Shown here piece after piece: positions 49,402 through 57,862 of a stretch of 64,000 nucleotides of DNA. Every line of letters starts with the position of its first letter. The stretch's first letter is position 1. Both the position numbers and the translations under genes were made by a program. The notes under the pieces were generated by a model, which worked only from the letters and a program-made list of their open reading frames with translations, ran no database searches and was not told the DNA's origin. This DNA comes from Spirochaetota bacterium (GTDB lineage Bacteria > Spirochaetota > UBA4802 > UBA5550), in the NCBI GenBank assembly GCA_016929135.1, contig JAFGJK010000028.1, positions 1-64,000 of the forward strand, given 5' to 3'.

Positions 49402-50084
49402 GGATAGCTCCTCTCGCCGAAGATTGCGGTGCCGATCCTAACCATGGTGGCACCCTCCTCTACCGCAATGGCATAATCGGAGGACATCCCCATTGAGAGC
49501 TCCCGGAGCTGCCTGTCCAGGGAGGCGTTGATGCGATCCAGCAGTTCCCTGGCACCCCGGAAGGTCGCTCTGATCACGGATGCGTCATCGGTGAAGGGTG
49601 CCATGGTCATGATGCCCACAAGCTCGATGTGGGGGAGCCTGAGCATCGCCTCTGCCAGCTCGATAGATTCGTCTGGAGAGACGCCGCTTTTTGTGTCCTC
49701 GCCGGAGATGTTCGCCTGGATCAGCACCCTCTGACGCTTCCCCAGCCTTTCCGCCTCCTCGTTCACCCTCGCGGCGGTGCTTATCTTGTCGATGGAGTGG
49801 ATCACGTCGAAGAGGGCCACCGCGTCCCTGGCCTTGTTTGACTGGAGGTGGCCGATCATGTGGAAAAAGAAATCACCGTGCAGGTTCGGAATCTTCCGCT
49901 TCGCCTCCTGCACCTTGTTCTCGCCGAAGATGCGGATTCCCTGATCGATGGCCCCCTGTATCAGCGGCTCGGGAAAGGTTTTCGAGACCGCGATGATCCG
50001 CACCTCGTCGGGATTTCTCCCGGCGGACCTGGCTATGCCGTCGATCTCCCCCCGGATCGTTGTATAATTGTCCAGTACGCTCAT
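49398..50084 (-). CDS. YggS-family pyridoxal-phosphate homeostasis protein
   Basis: The 228-residue protein has the PLP-binding Lys35 in IIAVSKTFP, plus FGENKVQEA, FHMIGHLQSNKAR and GATMVRIGTAIFG. It has the alanine-racemase-type barrel without the second domain. YggS controls cellular PLP level. Start at 50084, MSVLDNYTTI, fits the family; upstream codons are non-coding. Operon with proC. Confidence 0.93.
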   Translation of the reverse strand: MSVLDNYTTIRGEIDGIARSAGRNPDEVRIIAVSKTFPEPLIQGAIDQGIRIFGENKVQEAKRKIPNLHGDFFFHMIGHLQSNKARDAVALFDVIHSIDKISTAARVNEEAERLGKRQRVLIQANISGEDTKSGVSPDESIELAEAMLRLPHIELVGIMTMAPFTDDASVIRATFRGARELLDRINASLDRQLRELSMGMSSDYAIAVEEGATMVRIGTAIFGERSYP

Positions 50085-50222
50085 GGGCCATTCTGTCAGA
50101 GTCACATTTGATCGTACGTAGGATAACCCTGTGGCGGTACAGGTCAAGACATAAATTGTCCGCGGGACTGCCAATTTCTCGGTGCACCGCGTTGATTTTT
50201 GCCGTCCGCGCATGAATATCTA

Positions 50223-50245
50223 TTGACGTACGCAGCGATGCGTAC
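50223..50245 (+). promoter_or_regulatory. Promoter with palindromic candidate operator before speD
   Basis: TTGACG (50223-50228) is followed by the inverted repeat GTACGCA (50228-50234) - GCGA - TGCGTAC (50239-50245), perfect in both arms. It falls where the -35/-10 spacer would be, so a bound repressor could block speD. The -10 is weak. Confidence 0.4.
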
Positions 50246-50300
50246 TCTGATACTAACCTGCCGCAAGGAGCGGCGCCCTGTTGAGGAACGGCAGAATCAT

Positions 50301-50693
50301 ATGATGTCACTAGGAGTACAGTATATCGCGGATTTCCACGGCTGCGACGCGGCCCTGATCGATGATGCCGGATATCTGGAGAAGACGATGCGGGATACGG
50401 CGGCGCGCGCCGGTGCCCGCGTCGTGGAGTCCTTCTTCCACCAGTTTACGCCCCATGGCATCAGCGGCGTTCTCATAATCGCGGAATCGCATTTTACCAT
50501 ACACTGCTGGCCGGAGCACCGCTACGCGGCCGTGGATTTTTTCAGCTGCAGCGAGGTGGACGCCGTCGCTGCCCTGCGCTACCTGGGAGAGCGCATCGGT
50601 GCATCGGGACGGACGATCTCATCGCTCAGGCGCGGCGCGGCAGAGGGTGTGGCGCCACCCGGCCCGGAGGCCATCGACCGGAGCGGCTGGTGA
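50301..50693 (+). CDS. speD: S-adenosylmethionine decarboxylase proenzyme
   Basis: The 130-residue proenzyme forms its pyruvoyl cofactor by self-cleavage. The motif is GVLIIAESHFTIHCWPEHR: cleavage is expected between Glu62 and Ser63. His68 and Cys83 (FFSCSE) match the processing and catalytic residues of the Thermotoga-type class 1B enzyme. It provides decarboxylated SAM for spermidine synthesis; speE is not in the window. The start is 50301 or the next ATG; the Shine-Dalgarno (GAGGAACGG) is farther than usual. The MBL-fold gene overlaps its stop, suggesting a shared transcript. Confidence 0.93.
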   Translation: MMSLGVQYIADFHGCDAALIDDAGYLEKTMRDTAARAGARVVESFFHQFTPHGISGVLIIAESHFTIHCWPEHRYAAVDFFSCSEVDAVAALRYLGERIGASGRTISSLRRGAAEGVAPPGPEAIDRSGW

Positions 50694-51490
50694 TGGGCGG
50701 CACCGGGGAGATCAGGCTCGCCTTTATCGGCACCGGTACCTGCAACTCAGCCTGGAGCACGCCGCAGTCCATCGCCATAGGCGACGGTTCCTCGATCGTC
50801 ATGGTGGATGCCGGAGGCGGTTTTTACCACGGGATAAGCCGCCTGGGCTCCCGTTTCTTCCGCTACGACATGATCGACGCGGTGCTGCTGACCCATTACC
50901 ACGTGGATCACGTATCGGGCCTTCCGGACTGCATCTGGGGAGAGATGTGGGATGCCAGGAGGGGACGAGAGCGGCCGCTGGTGATCGCCGGCCCCCCCGG
51001 TCTCGACAGGTTCATGGAGAAGCGGTTCTACCCCTTCATCGGCGATTACGAAATACCCTTTGCAATCGAACCGGTGGTGATCGGTCCCGGCGAATCACGC
51101 GAGATCGGTTTCCTCTCGGTCACCTCCTGCCCCCTGGCCCACGGGGAGACGGCCACCGGCTACCGCATCGGGGCAGGGGGGGCCGTGCTGGCAGTCACCG
51201 GGGATACCGGATACTGCGATGCCCTGCCGGTGCTTCTCGGCGGCGCCGATGCCGCGGTGATCGAATGGAGCTTTACCGATACCGTGTCCAGGCCCCGGCA
51301 TCTCTGCACCGGCGATATTCTTCGACTCCTGGATGCTGGTGTCTTCCCTCCGCGGGTCTTTGTCCTTCACATCTATCCGGATCGAGCCATGAGCCGCGAC
51401 GACCAGGTTCAAAACCTCAGGGAACTTCTGGGGGATGATGCGGAACGCTTTGTATTCCCCAGGGGGGGGGAGATCGTCGGTCTGGCGTGA
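50693..51490 (+). CDS. Metallo-beta-lactamase-fold hydrolase (RNase Z-like)
   Basis: The 265-residue protein has LAFIGTGTCN at the N-terminus, VDAGGGF, THYHVDHVSGL (the HxHxDH metal site), AVTGDTGY and a late VFVLHIYPD. This matches the RNase Z/phosphodiesterase-type branch of the MBL superfamily. A His and Asp beyond residue 170 complete the di-zinc site. The start overlaps the speD stop (TGATG), implying translational coupling. The association with polyamine synthesis is unexplained. Confidence 0.88.
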   Translation: MGGTGEIRLAFIGTGTCNSAWSTPQSIAIGDGSSIVMVDAGGGFYHGISRLGSRFFRYDMIDAVLLTHYHVDHVSGLPDCIWGEMWDARRGRERPLVIAGPPGLDRFMEKRFYPFIGDYEIPFAIEPVVIGPGESREIGFLSVTSCPLAHGETATGYRIGAGGAVLAVTGDTGYCDALPVLLGGADAAVIEWSFTDTVSRPRHLCTGDILRLLDAGVFPPRVFVLHIYPDRAMSRDDQVQNLRELLGDDAERFVFPRGGEIVGLA

Positions 51491-51740
51491 TGAATATCGA
51501 TGGGGTCAGGGCCTTGGCGACATAATCATAATAAAGTAACCGGGATGGATAGTGCCGCCGTTGGTCATGCGGGGAGCTCTGTCCCCGGAGATAGGACGAA
51601 TTCAGGAGCCGATTAGGTGGGGCTCTGGCCCCAGGGGCCCTTCTCTACCAGGAAAATCCCTGTAGGTTTAAATCTTTCTTTACATTTAGAGGGCATCCGT
51701 TCACCGTTGTTAAAAGAACTTATCTGAGAGGGGTGTATCT
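51491..51740. repeat. Gap with degenerate repeat and two GC hairpins
   Basis: There is no supported gene. At about 51500-51526 is a third copy of the GGGGTC-GG-C...GACATAA repeat. Two hairpins follow: GGGGA/TCCCC (51571-51575 and 51582-51586) and GGGGC/GCCCC (51619-51623 and 51628-51632), the latter with a TCTG loop. These resemble palindromic extragenic elements. Confidence 0.45.
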
Positions 51741-52427
51741 ATGAACATACTCATTTTTGGCCCCAATGGCAGCGGCAAGGGGACGCAGGGGGCGGTGGTA
51801 CAGAAAAAATACAGTGTAACTCATGTGGAATCCGGCGTTATTTTCAGGGAGAACATCAAGAAGGGGACCGAGATCGGGAAGAAGGCGAAGGAATATATCG
51901 ACCGCGGCGAACTGGTTCCCGACAATATCACCATCCCGATGATCATCAGCAGACTCCAGGAGCCTGATTGCAAAAACGGCTGGCTGCTGGACGGCTTCCC
52001 CCGCAGCATCGAGCAGGCAAAGGCTCTTGACGAGGCTCTTGAAAAGGCGGGGATCAAGCTGGACGTGGTGATTGAGATAGTCCTGGACCGCGAGATCGCG
52101 AAGAACAGGATAATGGGACGCAGGCTCTGCGCCAACGACAACAACCATCCGAACAACATCTTTATCGATGCGATCAAGCCGGCCGAGAAGGACGGCCAGA
52201 TGGTGTGCCGCGTGTGCGGCGGCGCCCTTTCCGCGCGGTCCGATGATCAGGACGAGGTTGCCATCGGCAAGCGTCATGATATCTATTATGATGCGAAGAC
52301 GGGCACCATCGCTGCGGTGAATTATTTCAAGGATGTGGCGGCGAAAAAGGGGACAAAGATAATAGGTCTGGACGGAAAGCCCGGCGTAAAAGAGGTTAGC
52401 GAAGAGCTCATGAAGAAACTGGGATAG
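51741..52427 (+). CDS. adk: Adenylate kinase
   Basis: The 228-residue enzyme has the P-loop FGPNGSGKGTQG (residues 6-17, with Asn for the usual Pro), GVIFREN, GWLLDGFPRS, and a lid with CANDNNHPNN and CRVCGGAL. The lid's Cys residues are partly in the zinc-binding pattern. It balances AMP, ADP and ATP. The gene has fewer GC-ending codons than its neighbours and ends upstream of a strong intrinsic terminator. It is single in its operon. Confidence 0.93.
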   Translation: MNILIFGPNGSGKGTQGAVVQKKYSVTHVESGVIFRENIKKGTEIGKKAKEYIDRGELVPDNITIPMIISRLQEPDCKNGWLLDGFPRSIEQAKALDEALEKAGIKLDVVIEIVLDREIAKNRIMGRRLCANDNNHPNNIFIDAIKPAEKDGQMVCRVCGGALSARSDDQDEVAIGKRHDIYYDAKTGTIAAVNYFKDVAAKKGTKIIGLDGKPGVKEVSEELMKKLG

Positions 52428-52463
52428 GCGGTATCGTTTGAACTGAAGGCGAAATGAAGCAAT

Positions 52464-52491
52464 GCGGGAGTGATGTCTCCCGCTTTTTTTT
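52464..52491 (+). terminator. Intrinsic terminator after adenylate kinase
   Basis: GCGGGAG (52464-52470) and CTCCCGC (52477-52483) form a perfect 7-base stem around TGATGT, followed by eight T. It cleanly separates adk from the next operon. Confidence 0.85.
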
Positions 52492-52610
52492 CCGCCTCAG
52501 GGGTGCGACACCGGAAAGGGCCGCCGGTCAAATACACTTGACATCATCATAAAATACTGTCAGTCTGGCCGGTGGAAGGATTCTTATCAGGGAATAAAGA
52601 GAATATACTT

Positions 52611-53021
52611 ATGGAAAAAAAGTTCAAGATCGCAGTGATTCTGATGCTCATTCCTGTGATAATCAACACCGTGGCAACAGCATATGTTTACCAGAATCGG
52701 CACGAGACAGAGTTCGCCGGATACTTGGCGGGGACCATCCTCAGTTTCGCCTTTTCCATAGCCTGGGTGATCATGGCGAGAAAGGTGAGTCTGTCGAACA
52801 TAATGGTGCTGTTCACCATCTCGCTCGGTTCGTTCCCGGTGAAGATACTCTTCTTTGCCGCCTTCGTTTTCGCAGGGTATCTTGTGTTCCACATGAATCA
52901 GCTTTTTTTCGGCCTCTCCTTCATGTTCGGCACGGTGGCGAGCCTTATCGTTGAGGTCTGGTTCATTATTTCGGTCAACAAACTGAACATACGGCAGCGT
53001 CGCCATAACTCAAATAATTGA
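52611..53021 (+). CDS. Small four-helix membrane protein
   Basis: The 136-residue protein has about four hydrophobic segments (residues 6-27, 39-57, 63-88 and 97-124) and a basic C-terminus (IRQRRHNSNN). The overall pattern is reminiscent of AtpI-like proteins, but there is no neighbouring ATP synthase. A TTGACA at 52538-52543 lies upstream, with no clear -10. It is the first gene of the sensor/RavA/VWA operon, 14 bases before the sensor, and may be a membrane partner of that group. Confidence 0.7.
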   Translation: MEKKFKIAVILMLIPVIINTVATAYVYQNRHETEFAGYLAGTILSFAFSIAWVIMARKVSLSNIMVLFTISLGSFPVKILFFAAFVFAGYLVFHMNQLFFGLSFMFGTVASLIVEVWFIISVNKLNIRQRRHNSNN

Positions 53022-53035
53022 TATTGCGAGACAGT

Positions 53036-54640
53036 ATGAAGAGCGAAGATCTCAGCACCCTTTCCAAAGAGGACCTCATCAACAGAGTTCAGGACCTTCA
53101 GATGAAGGGCTGCATCGAGTCAAACGAGATATCGAAGTATATCAGCTACAGGGATCTTCTGGAGTCGACATCCGATATCATCTTCGTGCTCGATAAAAAT
53201 GAACACCTTGTCTATCTGAACAGCGCCTGGAGAATCATCTTCCCCTCCAGGGGCAACGAGAAGTTCGGCCAGCATTACGAGCACTACATCCCCATTGACA
53301 AGAAGGACAGGGCCCGCGATGTCTTCACCTCGGTTATAACCGAGGGGACGGTGTTCGAAAACGAGATCATGAAGACCTACGACGAGAACGGCGGCGTGCT
53401 TTACTTCTCCACCAGTTTCTCCCCCGTCAGGACGGAGGGGGGAGAGATCATCGGCCTCATCGGGATCATGAAGAACATCACCCAGCAGTACATGACCCAG
53501 AAGAAGCTGAAGGAAAACACGCGTATGCTGGAGGCGAAAATCAAGGAGCAGATCACCCAGGCCGAGGAGCTGAAAAATCTCCGGGACCTGAACGAGGAGC
53601 TCATCAGGGACGTTCCGGTGGGGATCTTCACGATGGATCCCACGGGGATCATGCTCATGGAGAACCCGGCGCTCATGGTCATCATGGGAAGAAATCCGGG
53701 CGATTCTGTCGTGGGGGTAAACCTGCTGGAATACTCCGGCTTCGTGGAGGGGGGGCTCGCAAAGCTTTTCGAACAGAGCCTCAGCGAGAGGAGGACCATC
53801 AGGGTATCCAACGTAAACTACAGGCCCATCGCCGGGGGGAGCGAGCTCATCATCAACGTCATCATGGACCCCATACTGGACAAGGTGGGCAACGTGGAAA
53901 AGGTGATCGTCATGGTGGAGGACATCACCGAGCAGGCGAAGATCACCAAACGGATGAACAGGGCCGAGAAGCTCTCCGCCCTGGGGGTGCTCTCCGCCGG
54001 CGTCGCATCGGAGCTGAAGAACTACATCAATAAGATGGTCATGGATCTCAACTTCGTGGAGAACAACGTGGAGCGTGACAGCCCCGCGGCGGAGTACATC
54101 GATTCGCTGCAGACAAACGTCGAACGGATAAAGAACATCTCGGAACAGCTGGTAAGCCTCTCGGCGGTGGATGAGGGGGACAAGGAGATATGCGAGCTGA
54201 ACAAGCTCGTGACGAGCCATCCGATCGAGGTATTCCTGAAGCGTCTGAGGAACGAGGGATTCGAGGTGGACGTGCTTACGGCCGACGACGAACCCACCGT
54301 CCGGGCAACGCAGAACCAGCTGCAGCAGATTCTTCTTCAGTTCCTGGAAAATGCCGAGGAGGCGATGCCGGACAAGGGGAGGATCACCGTGTCCATCTCC
54401 ACGGCTGTTGAGGGGGACATGAAATACGCGTTTCTCACGGTCGAGGACACCGGCCTGGGGATCCCGGAAGATAATTTCAAAAAGATCTTCCAGCCCTTCT
54501 TCACCACCAAGGGGAAGAGCGCCACGGGACTCGGGCTGATGATCGTCTCCTCGATCGTGGAAAACCTGGGGGGATGCATCGGATTGAAGAGCAGGGCGGG
54601 GGAGGGTACCTCCATCCGGATCGCCCTTCCCGTGGCGTAA
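53036..54640 (+). CDS. PAS-domain kinase-like sensor lacking the phospho-acceptor His
   Basis: The 534-residue protein has two PAS domains (about 38-150 and 185-300), a coiled coil between them, and a HisKA-like region followed by an ATPase domain. The H-box reads LGVLSAGVASELKNYI. Ser325 (TCG at 54008-54010) stands where the family has His (AAGVAHEIRNP type). The ATPase domain is intact: FLENAEEAM (N box), VEDTGLGIP (G1), FQPFFTTK (F box) and TGLGL (G2). It probably binds ATP and signals by conformation or acts on another protein. It is followed by RavA-like and VWA genes in a tight operon. There is no transmembrane segment. Confidence 0.85.
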   Translation: MKSEDLSTLSKEDLINRVQDLQMKGCIESNEISKYISYRDLLESTSDIIFVLDKNEHLVYLNSAWRIIFPSRGNEKFGQHYEHYIPIDKKDRARDVFTSVITEGTVFENEIMKTYDENGGVLYFSTSFSPVRTEGGEIIGLIGIMKNITQQYMTQKKLKENTRMLEAKIKEQITQAEELKNLRDLNEELIRDVPVGIFTMDPTGIMLMENPALMVIMGRNPGDSVVGVNLLEYSGFVEGGLAKLFEQSLSERRTIRVSNVNYRPIAGGSELIINVIMDPILDKVGNVEKVIVMVEDITEQAKITKRMNRAEKLSALGVLSAGVASELKNYINKMVMDLNFVENNVERDSPAAEYIDSLQTNVERIKNISEQLVSLSAVDEGDKEICELNKLVTSHPIEVFLKRLRNEGFEVDVLTADDEPTVRATQNQLQQILLQFLENAEEAMPDKGRITVSISTAVEGDMKYAFLTVEDTGLGIPEDNFKKIFQPFFTTKGKSATGLGLMIVSSIVENLGGCIGLKSRAGEGTSIRIALPVA

Positions 54641-54664
54641 CAATACTGAGTACCGGACAGCATC

Positions 54665-56146
54665 ATGATCAACATACCAATACATGTGAAAAAACGGTTC
54701 GCCGAAGATGGCTTCTCCATAATCACCAGTGATGCCATCGCCCGTCCCTCGGAATCGCTCAGCGGGGCCCAGGCGGAAGCCCTCGACAGGATAAATATCG
54801 ACCTGATAACCGGGAACAAGCACATCAAGACCGACCTCGCCGAGAAGGTCCCCGACCGCCAGGTGGCCGGCGTGATGCAGGCCGTGGCCGCGGAATACGA
54901 CATCCCGACGATCGTCGAGTACCTCAACTGGCACATGAACCGCATATCGGAGAACGTCATAAGCCGTGACGAGATCATACGCCAGGCGATGTTCGCCATT
55001 CTCACCGGCGAGCACATGCTGCTCCTGTCGCGGACCGGCATGGCGAAATCGTACCTCACCAACTACATATTCAACACCTTCGAGGGGGCCAGGATTTTCT
55101 CGCAGCAGGCGAGCAAGGACCAGACACCGGACAACTACTTCGGTCCCTACAATATCGATGAGTTCAAGAAGGGTAAGATCCGGCACAATATCAAGGGATC
55201 GATCATCGAGGCGAACCTGGTGTTCCTCGACGAGTTCTTCGATGCCAGCGACGTGGTACTGCGCGCGCTCCTGTCGGTGCTGAACGAGCGCAGGTTCATC
55301 AACGGCTCTGAGCAGATCGACGTGGCGGTCCACACCGCAATCGCCACGGCGAACTACATGAGGATGAACGAGGTCACCGAGGCGGTGCTTGACCGGTTTA
55401 CCTACAAGTCGGTCATTCCCGAGAGCACCAATGTCTACACCCAGCTTCTGATCGATCATACCTACGCCTTCAGCGGCGGGAAGCCGGTGGAGCCGGAGAA
55501 GAAGCTTTACTTCAACCAGATTCTGTACCTGAACGAGATCATCAAGAACCAGAACAAGGAGATAAAGGTCGTCGTCCCCGATTTCATCTACTTCATGAAG
55601 AACGTGATCGTCAACAAATACATGAGCGACATGCGGAAGAGCGACTACAACTTCTTCGTGAGCCCCCGCAAGATCGCGAAGCTCTCGGATTTCCTCAGGG
55701 CCTCGGCCCTCCTGAACAACCGCTTCGAGGTGACTGAGGAGGACCTGAAGGAGATGTATCTGGCCCTCTGCACGCTGAACAGCTACATCTCCGTCAAGGC
55801 GAAGGACAAATCGGAGAGGGACGTATACCTCGACGCGTATCAGCAGACCATGGTCCACTTCAACGCCGCCGGCGCGATTCCGCAGATCGAGTTTCTGCTC
55901 AGCGTCCGCAAGGTCCTCCAGGAGATACGGGAGGACCCGGACAAGAGGGAGGCGATCCTTTCGAAGAAGGGCATTATCGAGTCGTTCCTGAATATTCTGA
56001 AGCGGATATTCCCAGCACGAAAGAGAGAAGGCGAGTCGTTCACGATAGAATCGCTGAAGAACAGCGTCCTGGAGCTCAACCCCGCGGTGGAGGAGGTGAA
56101 CGAGCTCAAGAACGGCATCCTCAAGGATTACAAGGACCTCCACTGA
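54665..56146 (+). CDS. RavA/MoxR-family AAA+ ATPase
   Basis: The 493-residue ATPase has Walker A SRTGMAKS (residues 122-129; the first Gly is Ser), Walker B NLVFLDEFFDA (184-194) and RFINGSEQIDV, with LSVLNERRF as in RavA. An ASKDQTPDNYFGPYN stretch follows the sensor pattern of MoxR proteins. C-terminal to residue 300 is a helical region. Such ATPases work with a VWA protein as a chaperone or metal-insertion pair. The partner, encoded 10 bases downstream, is consistent. Length is near that of E. coli RavA (498). Confidence 0.9.
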   Translation: MINIPIHVKKRFAEDGFSIITSDAIARPSESLSGAQAEALDRINIDLITGNKHIKTDLAEKVPDRQVAGVMQAVAAEYDIPTIVEYLNWHMNRISENVISRDEIIRQAMFAILTGEHMLLLSRTGMAKSYLTNYIFNTFEGARIFSQQASKDQTPDNYFGPYNIDEFKKGKIRHNIKGSIIEANLVFLDEFFDASDVVLRALLSVLNERRFINGSEQIDVAVHTAIATANYMRMNEVTEAVLDRFTYKSVIPESTNVYTQLLIDHTYAFSGGKPVEPEKKLYFNQILYLNEIIKNQNKEIKVVVPDFIYFMKNVIVNKYMSDMRKSDYNFFVSPRKIAKLSDFLRASALLNNRFEVTEEDLKEMYLALCTLNSYISVKAKDKSERDVYLDAYQQTMVHFNAAGAIPQIEFLLSVRKVLQEIREDPDKREAILSKKGIIESFLNILKRIFPARKREGESFTIESLKNSVLELNPAVEEVNELKNGILKDYKDLH

Positions 56147-56156
56147 GGGACGGGCC

Positions 56157-57860
56157 ATGGAAGGCACTACCGCTCTCCCCCCCGCCAGGGGCCAGATCGA
56201 TTTCTTCGGATACTGGGACTCCCTGGGTTTTTTCGAGAGCCTCCAGGCGGTTCTCCCTCCGGAATTCTACGTTCTTTTCCAGATCGCCCGCATCATCTTC
56301 TCCGAGGAGACAACCTGCGACGCCTTCGATGCCATCGAGGAGATCAGCCGCGAGGAGTTCGTCTACAAGCCGGACCGCAAGGAATCGATCCAGGTGAACA
56401 GGCTCGAACGCGTTGCCCCCGTGAGCGATAGGATGGAGCTGGATATGTTCCGGAAGATCTACGAGCTGAAGAAGGCGCTCCCGAGGGAGCTGGCAATGCC
56501 CGACGAGATCTTCGATATGAAGCTGTTCACCAAGACCCTGATGGTCCAGCGGTTCTATGAATCGGAGGCCGACAGCTTCAAGCCCATCACCACGTCAAGG
56601 GACCAGAAGGGGAAGGACGCCAACAGGTTCGAGCAAAAATTCTACATCCTCCTGGACCGCTCCCCGTCGATGGAGTCGAAGATGCGCTCCTTCTATTCCA
56701 AGTGCATCGTTGCGGAGTTCCTGAGGCGGAAGCTGAACAGCAAGGCGAAGCTCTATTACCGCCCCTTCGATTCAAAACCGGGGGAGCTGATGAAGGTGGA
56801 GAAGCGCGAGGATTTCCCCGGTCTGATCGAGGAGGTGCTTCTGACCACCACCGGAGGGAAGAGCACCAATATCGAGGCGGCGATATACAGGGCGCTCAAA
56901 GACATCAAGTTCGAGAAGGAGATGCTCAACGCCGAGATACTCGTCGTCACCGACGGCATCAGCAAGATAAACCGAAACAAGCTCCGCCAGGACCTTAAGG
57001 GCGTAAAGCTTCACGTGCTCAAGGTGGGGGACGATCTGCCCGAGCCGGAATACTTCGATATCGAGAAGGGCCTGAAGGATGAGAACATCGGCTTCGACCC
57101 GAGCATGATCAACATACGGGAGATCCACAGGAAGGTGAAGATGGACCGGGGGGGCGCCAACGTCAGCAGGCTGTCGATCACCGAAAAGAGGATCTACCGG
57201 TTCATCTTCGACTGCTCGGACAAGATGTCCAAGGACCTGCGCTCCATCTCCGAGAAGTTCGTCCAGATCGCCGACCTGGACAGCACGAACCTGTACGCGC
57301 TGAGCGACGAGACCCTCGAATACATCGGCGCATCGGTTGAGAGGTTCGAGGGGGTCGATTCGTCAGATCTGGAGTTCAACGAGAAGACACGTCTGTACAA
57401 ACAGGTCCATTTCCTCTACCAGTACGTGGAGATGTTCCTGGTGAACGGGAGCAGCGGCAACCAGACCCTCAACCAGTATCACCAGCGGCTCTTCGACCTG
57501 AAGCTGAAGCTCATGAAGGATCCCGATATCTACTTCACCTTCACCCAGGTAAAGGAGATGAAGGAGGAGAAGGACCTCATGAAACTGGCGAAGAAGGATA
57601 TGCGCCAGATGCTGAAGAAGATGCAGCTGGAGCATCGGAAGCTTTCGATCAAGGAGATGCGCCAGGGGCAGCTTATCTTCACCATGGACGTGGGCGGCGA
57701 GGGGAGCATGGGGCAGTACCTGCTGCTGATGTTCATAAAGCTGATGCAGTTTTTAAAGCGGGTCGTTACCTATCCCTTCAGGAGCAGGAAGGGGGAGAGG
57801 GCTGCCGCCAGGGATAAGAAGGAGAAGAAGGCCGACAGGGAGTCCCGACGGGCCAGCTGA
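56157..57860 (+). CDS. VWA-domain protein (ViaA-like partner)
   Basis: The 567-residue protein has a VWA domain (about 160-320) with the MIDAS motif LLDRSPSMESK (Asp167, Ser169, Ser171), TTTGGKSTNIE (the Thr) and LVVTDGIS (the Asp). N-terminal residues 1-150 are helical, and the C-terminal 200 residues are rich in Lys, Met and helices, ending in a basic RSRKGERAAARDKKEKKADR tail. In E. coli, RavA pairs with ViaA in this way, but ViaA has its VWA at the C-terminus. It is probably the substrate adaptor of the ATPase. It ends two bases before the convergent SDR gene. Confidence 0.88.
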   Translation: MEGTTALPPARGQIDFFGYWDSLGFFESLQAVLPPEFYVLFQIARIIFSEETTCDAFDAIEEISREEFVYKPDRKESIQVNRLERVAPVSDRMELDMFRKIYELKKALPRELAMPDEIFDMKLFTKTLMVQRFYESEADSFKPITTSRDQKGKDANRFEQKFYILLDRSPSMESKMRSFYSKCIVAEFLRRKLNSKAKLYYRPFDSKPGELMKVEKREDFPGLIEEVLLTTTGGKSTNIEAAIYRALKDIKFEKEMLNAEILVVTDGISKINRNKLRQDLKGVKLHVLKVGDDLPEPEYFDIEKGLKDENIGFDPSMINIREIHRKVKMDRGGANVSRLSITEKRIYRFIFDCSDKMSKDLRSISEKFVQIADLDSTNLYALSDETLEYIGASVERFEGVDSSDLEFNEKTRLYKQVHFLYQYVEMFLVNGSSGNQTLNQYHQRLFDLKLKLMKDPDIYFTFTQVKEMKEEKDLMKLAKKDMRQMLKKMQLEHRKLSIKEMRQGQLIFTMDVGGEGSMGQYLLLMFIKLMQFLKRVVTYPFRSRKGERAAARDKKEKKADRESRRAS

Positions 57861-57862
57861 TC

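Noticed and set aside
53120..56167. A 1,015-codon open frame on the minus strand, opposite the sensor and RavA-like genes
   Set aside because: It spans two recognised genes in antisense, has low-complexity composition and no motifs. Long antisense frames like this are common in GC-rich DNA.
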